Below are positions 6,936 through 15,410 of a stretch of 31,863 nt of DNA, one piece after another; position 1 is the first letter of the stretch, and each line of letters opens with the position of its first letter. The stretch lies in NCBI GenBank assembly GCA_000437395.1, contig FR898183.1, forward strand, positions 2,159 through 34,021, given 5' to 3'. Under the pieces are notes generated by a model. That model had not been told where the DNA came from and ran no database searches. It saw only the letters and a list, made by a program, of their open reading frames with translations. The position numbers were made by a program, and so were the translations under genes. The DNA comes from Clostridium sp. CAG:288. GTDB lineage: Bacteria; Bacillota_I; Bacilli_A; RFN20; CAG-288.

Positions 6936-9856
6936 CTTTGTTTCTCCTTTCCAACAGCAGCTAAAAGTGATCTAATTCTAATTTTAACAGCACCTAAATT
7001 TGTAATTTCATCAATTTTTATTTGGGTATAGATTTTTCCATTTCTTTCAAGAATATCTCTTACTTCATCAGAAGTAATTGCATCTACGCCACAACCGAAT
7101 GAAACAAGTTGAATAAGTTGCATATCATCATAGTTTTTAATGTATTGTGCTGCTTCGTAAAGTCTAGCGTGATAAGTCCATTGATTCAAAACATGAACAG
7201 CAGGCATTTGTTTAACTTTATGAGCAATTACATCTTCAGTAACAATAGCTACATTAAAGGACATGAGCAATTTATCAATACCGTGATTGATTTCTGGATC
7301 AACGTGATATGGTCTTCCAGCTAAAACAATAATTGTTTTCTTCTCTTGTCTTGCTTTTTCAATTATTTCATCACCTTTTTCACTGATCTTTTTCTCGTAA
7401 TTTGCATATTCTTTATAAGCTAATTCACTTGCATTTTTAACTTCTTTTTCATTTAAATCTGGAAAGTATTTTACTAGTTTTGAATAAATCTTCTTTGCAA
7501 AATCTTTATGTCTATGAATACCAACATACTCGTTGATAAATGTTGCATCATCATTTTTTAAACGCTTTACATTTACTTTGATTACTTCAGGATAGTATGC
7601 AACAACTGGACAGTTATAGTGATTATCTGATCTTCCTTCATCGATGTTATAAGACATACATGGGTAGAAGATTGTTTTTACACCTTTATCTAAAAGGTTA
7701 ATTACGTGACCATGCATAAGTTTTGCTGGATAACATACAGTATCACTTGGAATAGTCATCTGACCTTTTCTATATAAAGAAGGTGAAGAGACATCACTTG
7801 TTATAACTTCAAATCCTAAAGCAGTAAAGAATGTGTGCCAGAATGGTAAAAGTTCATAAATATTCAAGCCAAATGGGAGACCAATTTTACCACGAGGGCC
7901 ACTAACTGGCTTATATGAAGCAAGCAATTCTTGCTTATAAGCATATAAATTTAGCTCGTTAGAATTAGCTTTAGCAGTTACTGGTTTTTCACATCTGTTT
8001 CCACCGATATATCTTCTTTTTCCGTCGAAACTATTTATAGTTAAACGGCAGTGGTTAGAACAGCCATTACATGTAACAACTTTAATATCATGCTTGAATT
8101 GAAGCAAAGCTTCTTTATCGAGAATTTCTGATTTTTCTAAGTTTAAATTCTTAGCATCTAACGCAGCACCATAAGCACCCATTAAGCCAGAAATATTAGC
8201 TCTAACAACATTAGCATCTAACTCTTTTTCAAAGGCTCTTAAAACTGCATCGTTTAAGAATGTTCCACCTTGAACAACAATCTTTTTACCTAAATCGTCC
8301 TTTGATGAAGCTCTAATAACTTTATACAAAGCATTCTTAACAACTGAAATTGATAAGCCTGCTGAAATATCTTCAATTGTCGCACCATCTTTTTGAGCTT
8401 GTTTAACAGCTGAATTCATAAAGACAGTACATCTTGAACCTAAATTAACTGGGCGCTTTGCAAATAATCCAAGTTTTGAAAAGTCAATTATTGAATAACC
8501 TAAAGCGCTAGCAAATGTTTGTAAGAAAGAACCGCAACCAGACGAACATGCTTCGTTTAAGAAAATATTGTCGATAGTTCCATTGTGAATTTTAAAACAT
8601 TTAATATCTTGACCACCAATATCTATGACAAATTCAACTTCTGGTAAGAAATGTTTAGCAGCTTCAAAGTGAGCCATAGTTTCAACAATACCGTGGTCTA
8701 ATTTAAAGGCGTTTCTAATGATATCCTCACCATAGCCAGTAGCACTTGCACCTTTGATAATAACGTTTGGATTTTGTTCATAAATATCTAAAAGAATTTC
8801 TTTGACTAAAGCGACAGGATTTCCACCATTGCTCATGTATTTTTCATATCTAATATTTTCTTCTTCATCGATTAAAACTGCCTTGATTGTTGTCGAGCCA
8901 GAGTCGACACCTAAATACAAAGGTTTATCATAATTAGCTAATGGGAGCGTTGGAACATAGTCTAAGTTATGTCTATCAGTAAATTCTTTATATTCTTCTT
9001 CTGATTTAAATAAAGGTGACTGATATGCAAAGTTTTCGTTATTTCTATATGTTGCAACTGATTCGATAATTTTATTAATGCTAATTTTTTTCTCACTTAA
9101 TAAAGCAGCGCCTAAAGAGACAAAGTAAAGTGAATTTTCAGGTAACAATCCTTTAATTTTTAAGACGTCATCAAAAGCCTCACGCAATTGACTCAAGAAA
9201 GTTAATGGGCCGCCAAGATAAACGATATTACCTGTAATTTCACGACCTTGAGCTAATCCTGCAATCGTTTGGTTTACAACTGCATAGAAAATACTAGCAG
9301 CAATATCTTCTTTTTTTGCTCCTTGGTTTAAAAGTGGTTGAATATCTGATTTAGCAAAAACACCACATCTACTTGCAATTGTATAAATCTTTTCTTTCTT
9401 TTTGGCTAAATCGTCAATTTCAGTAACATCGACATTAAGTAAACTAGCCATTTGATCGATAAAAGCCCCAGTACCACCAGCGCATGACCCATTCATTCTA
9501 ACTTCAACGCCATTGTTCATAAAAATAATCTTGGCGTCTTCACCACCAAGCTCAATTATACAATCTGTATTTGGGTAAAAGTGCTTTGTTGAAGCTCTTG
9601 TAGCATATACTTCTTGATAAAAAGGAAAACCACAGGAATCTGCAATACCCATACCAGCAGAACCTGAAAAAGCTAATTCAACTTCATCTTCTCCATTTAA
9701 AACTTCATTCTTAAGTCTTGTTAAAACTTTTTCAATCATTTCAGCAATCTTAGAATAATGCCTTTCATAAGTACTATAAATTACATTTGCGTTTTCATCG
9801 ATAACAACGCATTTAATTGTTGTACTACCTATATCTAATCCAACTCTGCAGTTCAT
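6932..9856 (-). CDS. Acyl-CoA dehydratase activase with two BadF/BcrA ATPase domains plus DUF2229 region
   Basis: Activases of this ASKHA-fold family use ATP to push an electron from a [4Fe-4S] cluster into a 2-hydroxyacyl-CoA dehydratase or double-cubane partner. Two ATPase domains occur in tandem. The first has DIGSTT (8-13), GGED, C125 in NGSCAGGTGAF and C164 in SRCGVF. The second has DSGSTT (318-323), GGQD, C437/C441 in NEACSSGCGSF and C476 in SRCTVF. Both thus keep the cluster cysteines. From about 590 a DUF2229-type region shows C596-x2-C599-x3-C603 and C622, then SDTVCYPAKLMHGH and FYPCMSYN. AAGGAGAAG precedes the ATG, which directly abuts the upstream stop. The 974-aa length fits an N-terminal two-thirds of the larger fused family. 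The natural partner and substrate are unknown. Confidence 0.87.
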   Translation of the reverse strand: MNCRVGLDIGSTTIKCVVIDENANVIYSTYERHYSKIAEMIEKVLTRLKNEVLNGEDEVELAFSGSAGMGIADSCGFPFYQEVYATRASTKHFYPNTDCIIELGGEDAKIIFMNNGVEVRMNGSCAGGTGAFIDQMASLLNVDVTEIDDLAKKKEKIYTIASRCGVFAKSDIQPLLNQGAKKEDIAASIFYAVVNQTIAGLAQGREITGNIVYLGGPLTFLSQLREAFDDVLKIKGLLPENSLYFVSLGAALLSEKKISINKIIESVATYRNNENFAYQSPLFKSEEEYKEFTDRHNLDYVPTLPLANYDKPLYLGVDSGSTTIKAVLIDEEENIRYEKYMSNGGNPVALVKEILLDIYEQNPNVIIKGASATGYGEDIIRNAFKLDHGIVETMAHFEAAKHFLPEVEFVIDIGGQDIKCFKIHNGTIDNIFLNEACSSGCGSFLQTFASALGYSIIDFSKLGLFAKRPVNLGSRCTVFMNSAVKQAQKDGATIEDISAGLSISVVKNALYKVIRASSKDDLGKKIVVQGGTFLNDAVLRAFEKELDANVVRANISGLMGAYGAALDAKNLNLEKSEILDKEALLQFKHDIKVVTCNGCSNHCRLTINSFDGKRRYIGGNRCEKPVTAKANSNELNLYAYKQELLASYKPVSGPRGKIGLPFGLNIYELLPFWHTFFTALGFEVITSDVSSPSLYRKGQMTIPSDTVCYPAKLMHGHVINLLDKGVKTIFYPCMSYNIDEGRSDNHYNCPVVAYYPEVIKVNVKRLKNDDATFINEYVGIHRHKDFAKKIYSKLVKYFPDLNEKEVKNASELAYKEYANYEKKISEKGDEIIEKARQEKKTIIVLAGRPYHVDPEINHGIDKLLMSFNVAIVTEDVIAHKVKQMPAVHVLNQWTYHARLYEAAQYIKNYDDMQLIQLVSFGCGVDAITSDEVRDILERNGKIYTQIKIDEITNLGAVKIRIRSLLAAVGKEKQR

Positions 9857-10924
9857 TTACTTCTCCTTATCTTCTTTTTCGATTTCTTTTTTCTCTTTAT
9901 CAGTTAACGATATGCCACCTGATGATTCTTTTATTTGTTTTTTTACATCTTCTGGAAGGTTTGAATACATTTGTGAACTTTGAACTGTAAATTCTTTTCT
10001 AGCTTCCATAAAGAACTGCTTTATTCTATCGTTGGCGTTATTTATAAGCTCTTCACCATAGGCTACTAAAAATAGAGCATCAAACAATCTTGTAAGTGAG
10101 TAGAAAGGAACATAGACAAGAAGTCCTAAACCTAAAGCAATCATAGGAGTAAATACGTAATTGATATGAGTAAAGACTCCTATAAGAACTCCAGCAGTAT
10201 AGCTTATAAAAAATAGTAAATAACCTAGCCAGTTAAGCTTTATATCAATCGCATCATGCTTCTTTTTCACTGATGGATATAATTCTTTTCTAAATATCAT
10301 AACAGTCATAGTTGTTGGTGAAATTCGTTGTTTATTGTCGCTCAATATTGTATTGATTCCATAAAAAGACATTTCGTTTTTTCTAAACTCTGCTTGGGCA
10401 AACATAATTCCAGCAAAAATGCCTACTGAATTAGATACCGAAATTAGCGGGTAAATAATATTAGAATTTTGAGTGATAAAATCGATAGCCGCATCTAAAT
10501 TTCCTAGGTCAATATCTTTTAATTCATCAAAAATATCTGGATTTGTTTGACTGATAACAAAATATCCTATTCCCATAGAGACAGCTTGGAAAAGAATATA
10601 TATTAATATTCCTAAAACAATTGTTCTAAAGCCTCTATATAATCCTCTTCCTGTTCTATAATACGTTCCTATTCCTTTTTTAAAAGAAATATTGCTTGTA
10701 CGCATATTTGATACTAAATCGTTAACTTCAATTGTAACCATAAAGAATAATGGTAAAGCGAAGAAAACAAGTATTAAAGAAAAATAATATGTATAGGAGG
10801 CTAATGCAATTGAAAAGAAAACTATAAATGCACCTAAAAATGTAAGTCCAAGTAATCTTGGCCAGCTTTTTTTAAATAAATTTTTTCTTTCTAACTTCAA
10901 TTCTTTAGTTATCTTATCGTACAT
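9857..10924 (-). CDS. Multi-pass membrane protein of unknown function
   Basis: No family recognised. The 355-aa protein has about six hydrophobic segments: two close together near the N-terminus (roughly residues 25-70), one or two around 100-125, and more around 155-180 and 230-285. Its tail is charged, Lys/Glu-rich and probably cytosolic. The ATG at 10924 is chosen because GGGGT lies upstream at good spacing; an earlier in-frame start at 10993 would add a 23-residue non-hydrophobic extension. Its stop is immediately followed by the ATG of the activase gene, so it is the first gene of that operon. This suggests a membrane partner or regulator for the activase pair, which is inference from position only. 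Confidence 0.75.
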   Translation of the reverse strand: MYDKITKELKLERKNLFKKSWPRLLGLTFLGAFIVFFSIALASYTYYFSLILVFFALPLFFMVTIEVNDLVSNMRTSNISFKKGIGTYYRTGRGLYRGFRTIVLGILIYILFQAVSMGIGYFVISQTNPDIFDELKDIDLGNLDAAIDFITQNSNIIYPLISVSNSVGIFAGIMFAQAEFRKNEMSFYGINTILSDNKQRISPTTMTVMIFRKELYPSVKKKHDAIDIKLNWLGYLLFFISYTAGVLIGVFTHINYVFTPMIALGLGLLVYVPFYSLTRLFDALFLVAYGEELINNANDRIKQFFMEARKEFTVQSSQMYSNLPEDVKKQIKESSGGISLTDKEKKEIEKEDKEK

Positions 10925-11117
10925 CTTGCACCCCACTTTTCTGTATTTAAATAATAACTTTGTTATTATAATACATGATTGGCAAACTTTCATTAAAAAA
11001 CACTTTACAATTTGCCCATTCTGACAAAAGGAAGATTATAATATGACTATTTTTTTGTGTATAATTATTAAAGATTAATAATTTTTAGACTAAAATTTGA
11101 TAGAAAGGAGTATTTCT

Positions 11118-12548
11118 ATGAAAAAAATATTAAGCACATTGCTTTGTTCGACAGCTTTTTTAAGTTCATTTTGTTTATTTGGATGTTCTAAAAAAGAGCC
11201 GGAAAACCCGGCAAGAATTGTCTCGATAACTCAATCAGGAAAAGTTGAAAACGTTACAACATATACAATCACTTATTCTGATGGCTCAACATACACTTTT
11301 GAAGTTAAAGACGGCGAAGACGGTTCAGTAACAGTCGATGATTTATACAATAAATATAGCGAAATATATGGTGATATAACTTATGATGAATTTTTAAAAA
11401 TTTATTTAAAAAGTAACGAAGATCAATTAGTTTATTCAACTCATAAAACCTTGGCTTCTTCAGCTAAAGTTTATACAGAATTCTATGAGACACGTTCATC
11501 AGGGTCAATAGGAGGTTTATTTACTGGACTTCAACAAGTTAAAACCAACTCTTTATATCAAGGATCTGCAGTTATTTATCAGATAACGGATACTGATGTT
11601 TATTTTATTACTAATTATCACGTGATTTATAGCAGCTATGCTAATTCGGATAATAATGGCTATATATCTAGCAATATAAATATTTATCTTTACGGCAGTG
11701 AAGGTGGTGCAACTCAAAGTGGTACCAAAAAAGTTAATGGCACTGAATATATGAATTATAAATATGACGAGTATGCTATTCCAGCTTCTTATGTAGGTGG
11801 TTCAGTCACATATGACTTAGCAGTTGTTAAAGCAAGCAAAGAAGATGTATTCAATGTCAATCCATATGTACTACCAGTCGAATTTGCTTCATCATATAGC
11901 GTTGGTGAAACAGCAATAGCTATAGGTAACAGCGAAGGAGAAGGAATAAGCGTCACTCAAGGTGTTGTTAGTGTTGACAGTGAATATATTAATCTTGAAA
12001 TCGATAAAAAGCGTTCCTACCGTTCCATTAGAATAGACACTGCTATTTACAGTGGAAACTCTGGTGGTGGATTATTTAACAGTCGCGGTGAATTAATAGG
12101 TATAACTAACGCTGGTGATGAGACAGATCAAAATATAAACTTTGCTATTCCACTAGAAATAGTTAAATATGGAGTAGCAAACATAGTCAGAAACTCTGTC
12201 GATAAACAAATGAAAGTAGCTACTTTAGGTTTAACTATTGAAGAGAAAAATACTCATTATGAATTTAATAGCAAAACAGGTAAAGGAAGTACAATTTCTA
12301 CTGTCCAAATATCAAGCGTAAAAAGTAAGAGTATCGCTGAAAAAATGAATTTATCTTCTAACGATATATTAAATTATTTAATTATTAACGGAGAAGAATA
12401 CAAAATTAATAGAAGTTACGATATCGGCTCACTTCTCCTATTAATTAAAGAAGGAGATACAATCAGTTTTAAAATTAACTCTAATAACGAAGAAAAAGAA
12501 TCTAGTTCTTATACCTTAAGTAGAAGTGATCTTTCTCTTATAGACTAA
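11118..12548 (+). CDS. HtrA/DegP-like serine protease lipoprotein
   Basis: An extracytoplasmic trypsin-like protease, probably for protein quality control at the membrane. From the chosen ATG (476 aa), a lipoprotein signal ends in LFGC with Cys23. After a short spacer (about 30-110) the protease domain shows the triad His168 (TNYHV), Asp233 (TYDLAVVK) and Ser315 (GNSGGGLF). A C-terminal PDZ-like region (about 370-470) contains SIAEKMNLSSNDILNYL. The start at 11118 follows AAAGGAG at good spacing; an in-frame TTG at 11097 lies upstream of that site and is unlikely. TATAAT sequences at 11037-11042 and 11060-11065 are possible -10 boxes without a good -35. It converges on the LolA-like gene. Confidence 0.9.
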   Translation: MKKILSTLLCSTAFLSSFCLFGCSKKEPENPARIVSITQSGKVENVTTYTITYSDGSTYTFEVKDGEDGSVTVDDLYNKYSEIYGDITYDEFLKIYLKSNEDQLVYSTHKTLASSAKVYTEFYETRSSGSIGGLFTGLQQVKTNSLYQGSAVIYQITDTDVYFITNYHVIYSSYANSDNNGYISSNINIYLYGSEGGATQSGTKKVNGTEYMNYKYDEYAIPASYVGGSVTYDLAVVKASKEDVFNVNPYVLPVEFASSYSVGETAIAIGNSEGEGISVTQGVVSVDSEYINLEIDKKRSYRSIRIDTAIYSGNSGGGLFNSRGELIGITNAGDETDQNINFAIPLEIVKYGVANIVRNSVDKQMKVATLGLTIEEKNTHYEFNSKTGKGSTISTVQISSVKSKSIAEKMNLSSNDILNYLIINGEEYKINRSYDIGSLLLLIKEGDTISFKINSNNEEKESSSYTLSRSDLSLID

Positions 12549-12585
12549 AATATAGGTGCTTTAATAGCACCTATATTTTTATTTT
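12548..12585. terminator. Bidirectional terminator between convergent genes
   Basis: A perfect 13-bp stem (12548-12560 with 12566-12578) with a 5-base loop, A-rich on one side and T-rich on the other. It serves both the HtrA-like gene and the opposing LolA-like gene, whose stop lies at its edge. Confidence 0.9.
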
Positions 12586-13589
12586 TTAACGTTTGTTTCC
12601 ATTCCGTTAACAATATCAATTATTTTATCTACATTAAGTGAATCAGAATAAATATCATATGTTACTCCGTTATTTACATATTTAATTTTTGATCCGTCTT
12701 TTATTGCTATTCCACTAATTGTTTCAATCAAATCACCAGAAACTTCAATTATTTTCATTGTGTCATATTTTTCAGAGATTTGTTGAACAATAGTGAAATT
12801 ATCTGTACCTGTATAACTTAAGATATAGACGCTTTGACCGTTAATTGTTGCTAAAGTCTTTTCACTTAACTCTGCACTATATTTTGCATTTGTCGGCAAA
12901 AGTGGTAAATCTGAGAATTCTAATCCAACATTTTCTGTCGAAAGGTTTTCACGGGCCTTAACCATATTAGCCTCGACATCAAAATAGTTATCGGCAAATG
13001 TAGGATTCATATCTACTTCAGTAAATGTTACTTTACCAACAGTTTCATTTGACGAATTAAGAATATCAACCATTACTGGTTTCATGTCTTTAGTAAATTT
13101 AATCTCTTGTTTAGCCCAACTTGGAGAATTTGGATATTTACTAATAGCACTGACTAAAAATCCATCATCAACTTTTTTAATTTCATGTTCACCATTAAAT
13201 ACATCAATTAAAGAATGATATAAATATGGTTTTGGATTATTTAATGGCCAATCGCCTTTGAACTTATATACTTGGTTTAGCATTGGGGTTAAAACAAATA
13301 CGCCATCAGGATTTTTAAGCATTATTTGCTCTTGATTTATGTTTTTGTCTAATAACGAAACTCTAAACAAATCGTTGTCATTATCTTTCTTATAATCTGT
13401 AGTAACGAAGTAATTTCTCGTTTCTTCGTTATTTGATAATTCCATATTTGCTTCAATATGGTACGCAACTAAATTCTTTCTAACATCCTTTACTTTACCT
13501 GAAACATCATCTTTAGAGAAGAATAACTTCCATCCTGCTAAACAAATTACTCCTAAAATAATTACTCCTAATAAAATTTTCTTTATCAT
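12579..13589 (-). CDS. LolA/YdcC-like membrane-anchored protein
   Basis: The 336-aa protein has one N-terminal membrane segment (about residues 4-22) and then an extracytoplasmic beta-rich region. The pattern (an YHIEANMELSNNEETRNYFV stretch, KNPDGVFVLTPMLNQVYKF, then KFTKDMKPVMVDI) fits the LolA/RseB-like fold of Gram-positive YdcC and GerS-type proteins. In spore formers some of these act in sporulation or germination, but a role here is not shown. No lipobox Cys follows the membrane segment, so it is probably a membrane anchor and not a lipoprotein. The ATG at 13589 is chosen over one five codons upstream because AGGTGG lies right before it. Single-gene unit with a shared terminator. Confidence 0.68.
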   Translation of the reverse strand: MIKKILLGVIILGVICLAGWKLFFSKDDVSGKVKDVRKNLVAYHIEANMELSNNEETRNYFVTTDYKKDNDNDLFRVSLLDKNINQEQIMLKNPDGVFVLTPMLNQVYKFKGDWPLNNPKPYLYHSLIDVFNGEHEIKKVDDGFLVSAISKYPNSPSWAKQEIKFTKDMKPVMVDILNSSNETVGKVTFTEVDMNPTFADNYFDVEANMVKARENLSTENVGLEFSDLPLLPTNAKYSAELSEKTLATINGQSVYILSYTGTDNFTIVQQISEKYDTMKIIEVSGDLIETISGIAIKDGSKIKYVNNGVTYDIYSDSLNVDKIIDIVNGMETNVKK

Positions 13590-13685
13590 AGTCCACCTCA
13601 TCACACCAAAACATATGATTTAAATTTCATTATTATGAATAAGTTTTTTATACTTTCACATAATATTTGTAGTGGAGGAAGAATT

Positions 13686-13898
13686 GTGAATATAATTCAA
13701 AAGATTGCGTTGCCATTTACTATCCTCGGAGCCTTAAACTGGGGACTAGTCGCTTTGTTTAATTTCAATTTAGTTACATGGATTACACAAGGATTTAACA
13801 TTTGGGCAAAAATAATCTATGTATTCATCGCTGTATGCGCACTTATCAATATCATGATATTCTTTGTTGATTTGCGCAGAGAAGAAAAAATTGAATAG
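13686..13898 (+). CDS. DUF378 (YuzA-like) small membrane protein
   Basis: A 70-aa protein with two membrane segments. It shows the DUF378 pattern PFTILGALNWGLVALFNFNLV, then a second helix with YVFIAVCALINI. Function unknown in the family. The start is taken as GTG at 13686 because GGAGG lies 7 bases upstream. An ATG at 13635 would give a 17-residue extension of no visible homology and would place that site inside the gene. It ends in a hairpin shared with the convergent NERD-like gene. Confidence 0.8.
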   Translation: MNIIQKIALPFTILGALNWGLVALFNFNLVTWITQGFNIWAKIIYVFIAVCALINIMIFFVDLRREEKIE

Positions 13899-13960
13899 AA
13901 AAAGTTAGGTAGATAAGCTTAATAATTACTTTGCTTATCATATACCTAACTTTTTTATTC
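13899..13960. terminator. Bidirectional terminator
   Basis: A 13-bp outer stem (13899-13911 with 13943-13955) plus a 7-bp inner stem (13912-13918 with 13933-13939). T6 follows on the plus strand and T5 on the minus strand. It separates the convergent DUF378 gene and the NERD-like gene, whose stop codon overlaps it. Confidence 0.88.
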
Positions 13961-14587
13961 GTTTTCGTTTGTAATAGATAGTTCGTGAATAGTTTTTACT
14001 AACTTATCTAAGTTTTCTTCATCTAAAGGAGATACTTGAGCATCTTCTTCAGTTTTTTCTATTACTTTACACAAGTTCTTTTTCTTAACTAAGAAAGAAT
14101 ATTTGTGATCAAAGTTTTCCAATTCATTAGATAATATTACTGAGTCATTCAAACAGACAACGGAAATTAACATTGGTGTCTTTGACTCGTTCCAACCTAA
14201 AAACTTTGCTAATCTAATTGTTCTTTCTTCGTTATATAACACTAGGTTTCTTATAGCCTTTTTCTTGTTTTTCTTAAAATAATTAAACCAAGTATTATCT
14301 TCAGTTCTTCCTGATACACCGATAGGAATATATCTATCAACGATAACATATATATACTTATTTGCACATAAAAGGTGATCGACATGCAAAGTTATTTCAT
14401 CGTCGATTTTGATAACAAGATTATTTAACAAATAATAATCCTTATTTAAAGCTAACTTGTAGAGTTTCTTTCCTACAAGTTCTTTATATTTTTTCTTATC
14501 TAAATATCTTTTTATTGGATAATAGAGAATTAAAAATATACCAAGAAGAATTATTAATACTAAAAAGACTATAAAAAGAGCAATCAT
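13955..14587 (-). CDS. NERD-like membrane-anchored protein
   Basis: The 210-aa protein has one N-terminal membrane helix (about 3-24). The region 40-105 resembles NERD (nuclease-related domain): LYKLALNKDYYLLNNLVI, then LHVDHLLCANKYIYVIVD and a G..G....DNTW element. The Asp of the Dhi motif is present, but the expected I-E-v-K is replaced by IVDR, so the nuclease site looks lost. The C-terminus is acidic. It starts 3 bases after the deoD stop with no clear ribosome binding site, which suggests translation coupled to deoD. The family call is by pattern only and could be wrong. Confidence 0.55.
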   Translation of the reverse strand: MIALFIVFLVLIILLGIFLILYYPIKRYLDKKKYKELVGKKLYKLALNKDYYLLNNLVIKIDDEITLHVDHLLCANKYIYVIVDRYIPIGVSGRTEDNTWFNYFKKNKKKAIRNLVLYNEERTIRLAKFLGWNESKTPMLISVVCLNDSVILSNELENFDHKYSFLVKKKNLCKVIEKTEEDAQVSPLDEENLDKLVKTIHELSITNENE

Positions 14588-14590
14588 TTT

Positions 14591-15295
14591 TTAAATTAAT
14601 TCAAGTGCAACTTCCATCATGTGGGTGAAAGAATTTTGTCTTTCTTCTGCTGTTGTTTCTTGATGTGTAATAAAACTATCAGATACTGTAAGAATACATA
14701 AAGCTTTTTTACCTAAATAGGCAGCGTTACAATATAAAGCATAAGATTCCATTTCAACGGCTAAGCAACCAAGTTGAGCCCACTTTTTCCAAACTTCTGG
14801 TTGATCGTTATAGAAAATATCTGATGAAAGAATGTTTCCAACGTGAACTGGATAGCCTTTTTCTTTAGCTACTTGATATGCTTTTGATGCGAGTTCAAAA
14901 TCAGCAATAGCTGAATATGTTCCACCTGGGATATTATATTGTGAAGCCCAGTTAGAATTTGTGCATGCACCTTGAGCGATGACTAAATCGAATAAATTAC
15001 ATTGCGGAGCATAAGCACCTGCACTACCAATTCTAATAATTTGTTCAACTCCATATTGGCTATAAAGTTCATATGAATAAATACCGATTGAAGGCATACC
15101 CATACCAGAACCCATAACAGAAACTTCTTTGCCTTTATAAGTTCCTGTATATCCAAACATATTTCTGACACCATTAACTTGACGAACGTTTTCTAAGTAA
15201 TGTTCAGCGATGAATTTAGCTCTGAGTGGATCTCCTGGCATTAATACTGTTTTTGCAAAATCACCATTTTTTGCTTGATTGTGTGGTGTTGACAT
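14591..15295 (-). CDS. deoD: Purine nucleoside phosphorylase, DeoD type
   Basis: This cytosolic hexameric enzyme splits purine (deoxy)nucleosides with phosphate to give the base and (deoxy)ribose-1-phosphate. The 234-aa length matches the family. Visible motifs are STPHNQAKNGDFA at the N-terminus, MPGDPLRAKFIA (phosphate site), NMFGYTGTYKG, GSGMGMPS, IRIGSAGA, AVEMESYALY (ribose site) and TVSDSFI (catalytic Asp). AAGGAGG precedes the ATG. A TATAAT lies about 30 bases upstream of the start. The NERD-like gene follows directly, probably on the same transcript. With the surface 5'-nucleotidase it fits a nucleoside salvage route. Confidence 0.96.
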   Translation of the reverse strand: MSTPHNQAKNGDFAKTVLMPGDPLRAKFIAEHYLENVRQVNGVRNMFGYTGTYKGKEVSVMGSGMGMPSIGIYSYELYSQYGVEQIIRIGSAGAYAPQCNLFDLVIAQGACTNSNWASQYNIPGGTYSAIADFELASKAYQVAKEKGYPVHVGNILSSDIFYNDQPEVWKKWAQLGCLAVEMESYALYCNAAYLGKKALCILTVSDSFITHQETTAEERQNSFTHMMEVALELI

Positions 15296-15325
15296 TAATA
15301 ATTTCCTCCTTAAATGTACATAAAG

Positions 15326-15331
15326 ATTATA
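15326..15331 (-). promoter_or_regulatory. Probable -10 box for deoD
   Basis: On the minus strand this is TATAAT, about 31 bases before the deoD ATG. No good -35 hexamer is seen at 17-18 bases, so the call rests on the -10 box and its position between the ddl terminator and deoD. Confidence 0.45.
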
Positions 15332-15370
15332 CTACAAAACAATTTAAAAAAACTACATTCAATTAGACTA

Positions 15371-15408
15371 TTAAAAATGCTGCCATAGCTTTTAGCTATT
15401 AGCAGCAA
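15371..15408 (-). terminator. Terminator after ddl
   Basis: Arms TGCTGC and AATAGCT pair with AGCTAT and CAGCA around a 3-base loop, with a small internal mismatch, across about 15377-15406. T5 then follows on the minus strand. It lies 5 bases past the ddl stop and ends the hydrolase-murF-ddl unit before deoD. Confidence 0.85.
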
Positions 15409-15410
15409 TA

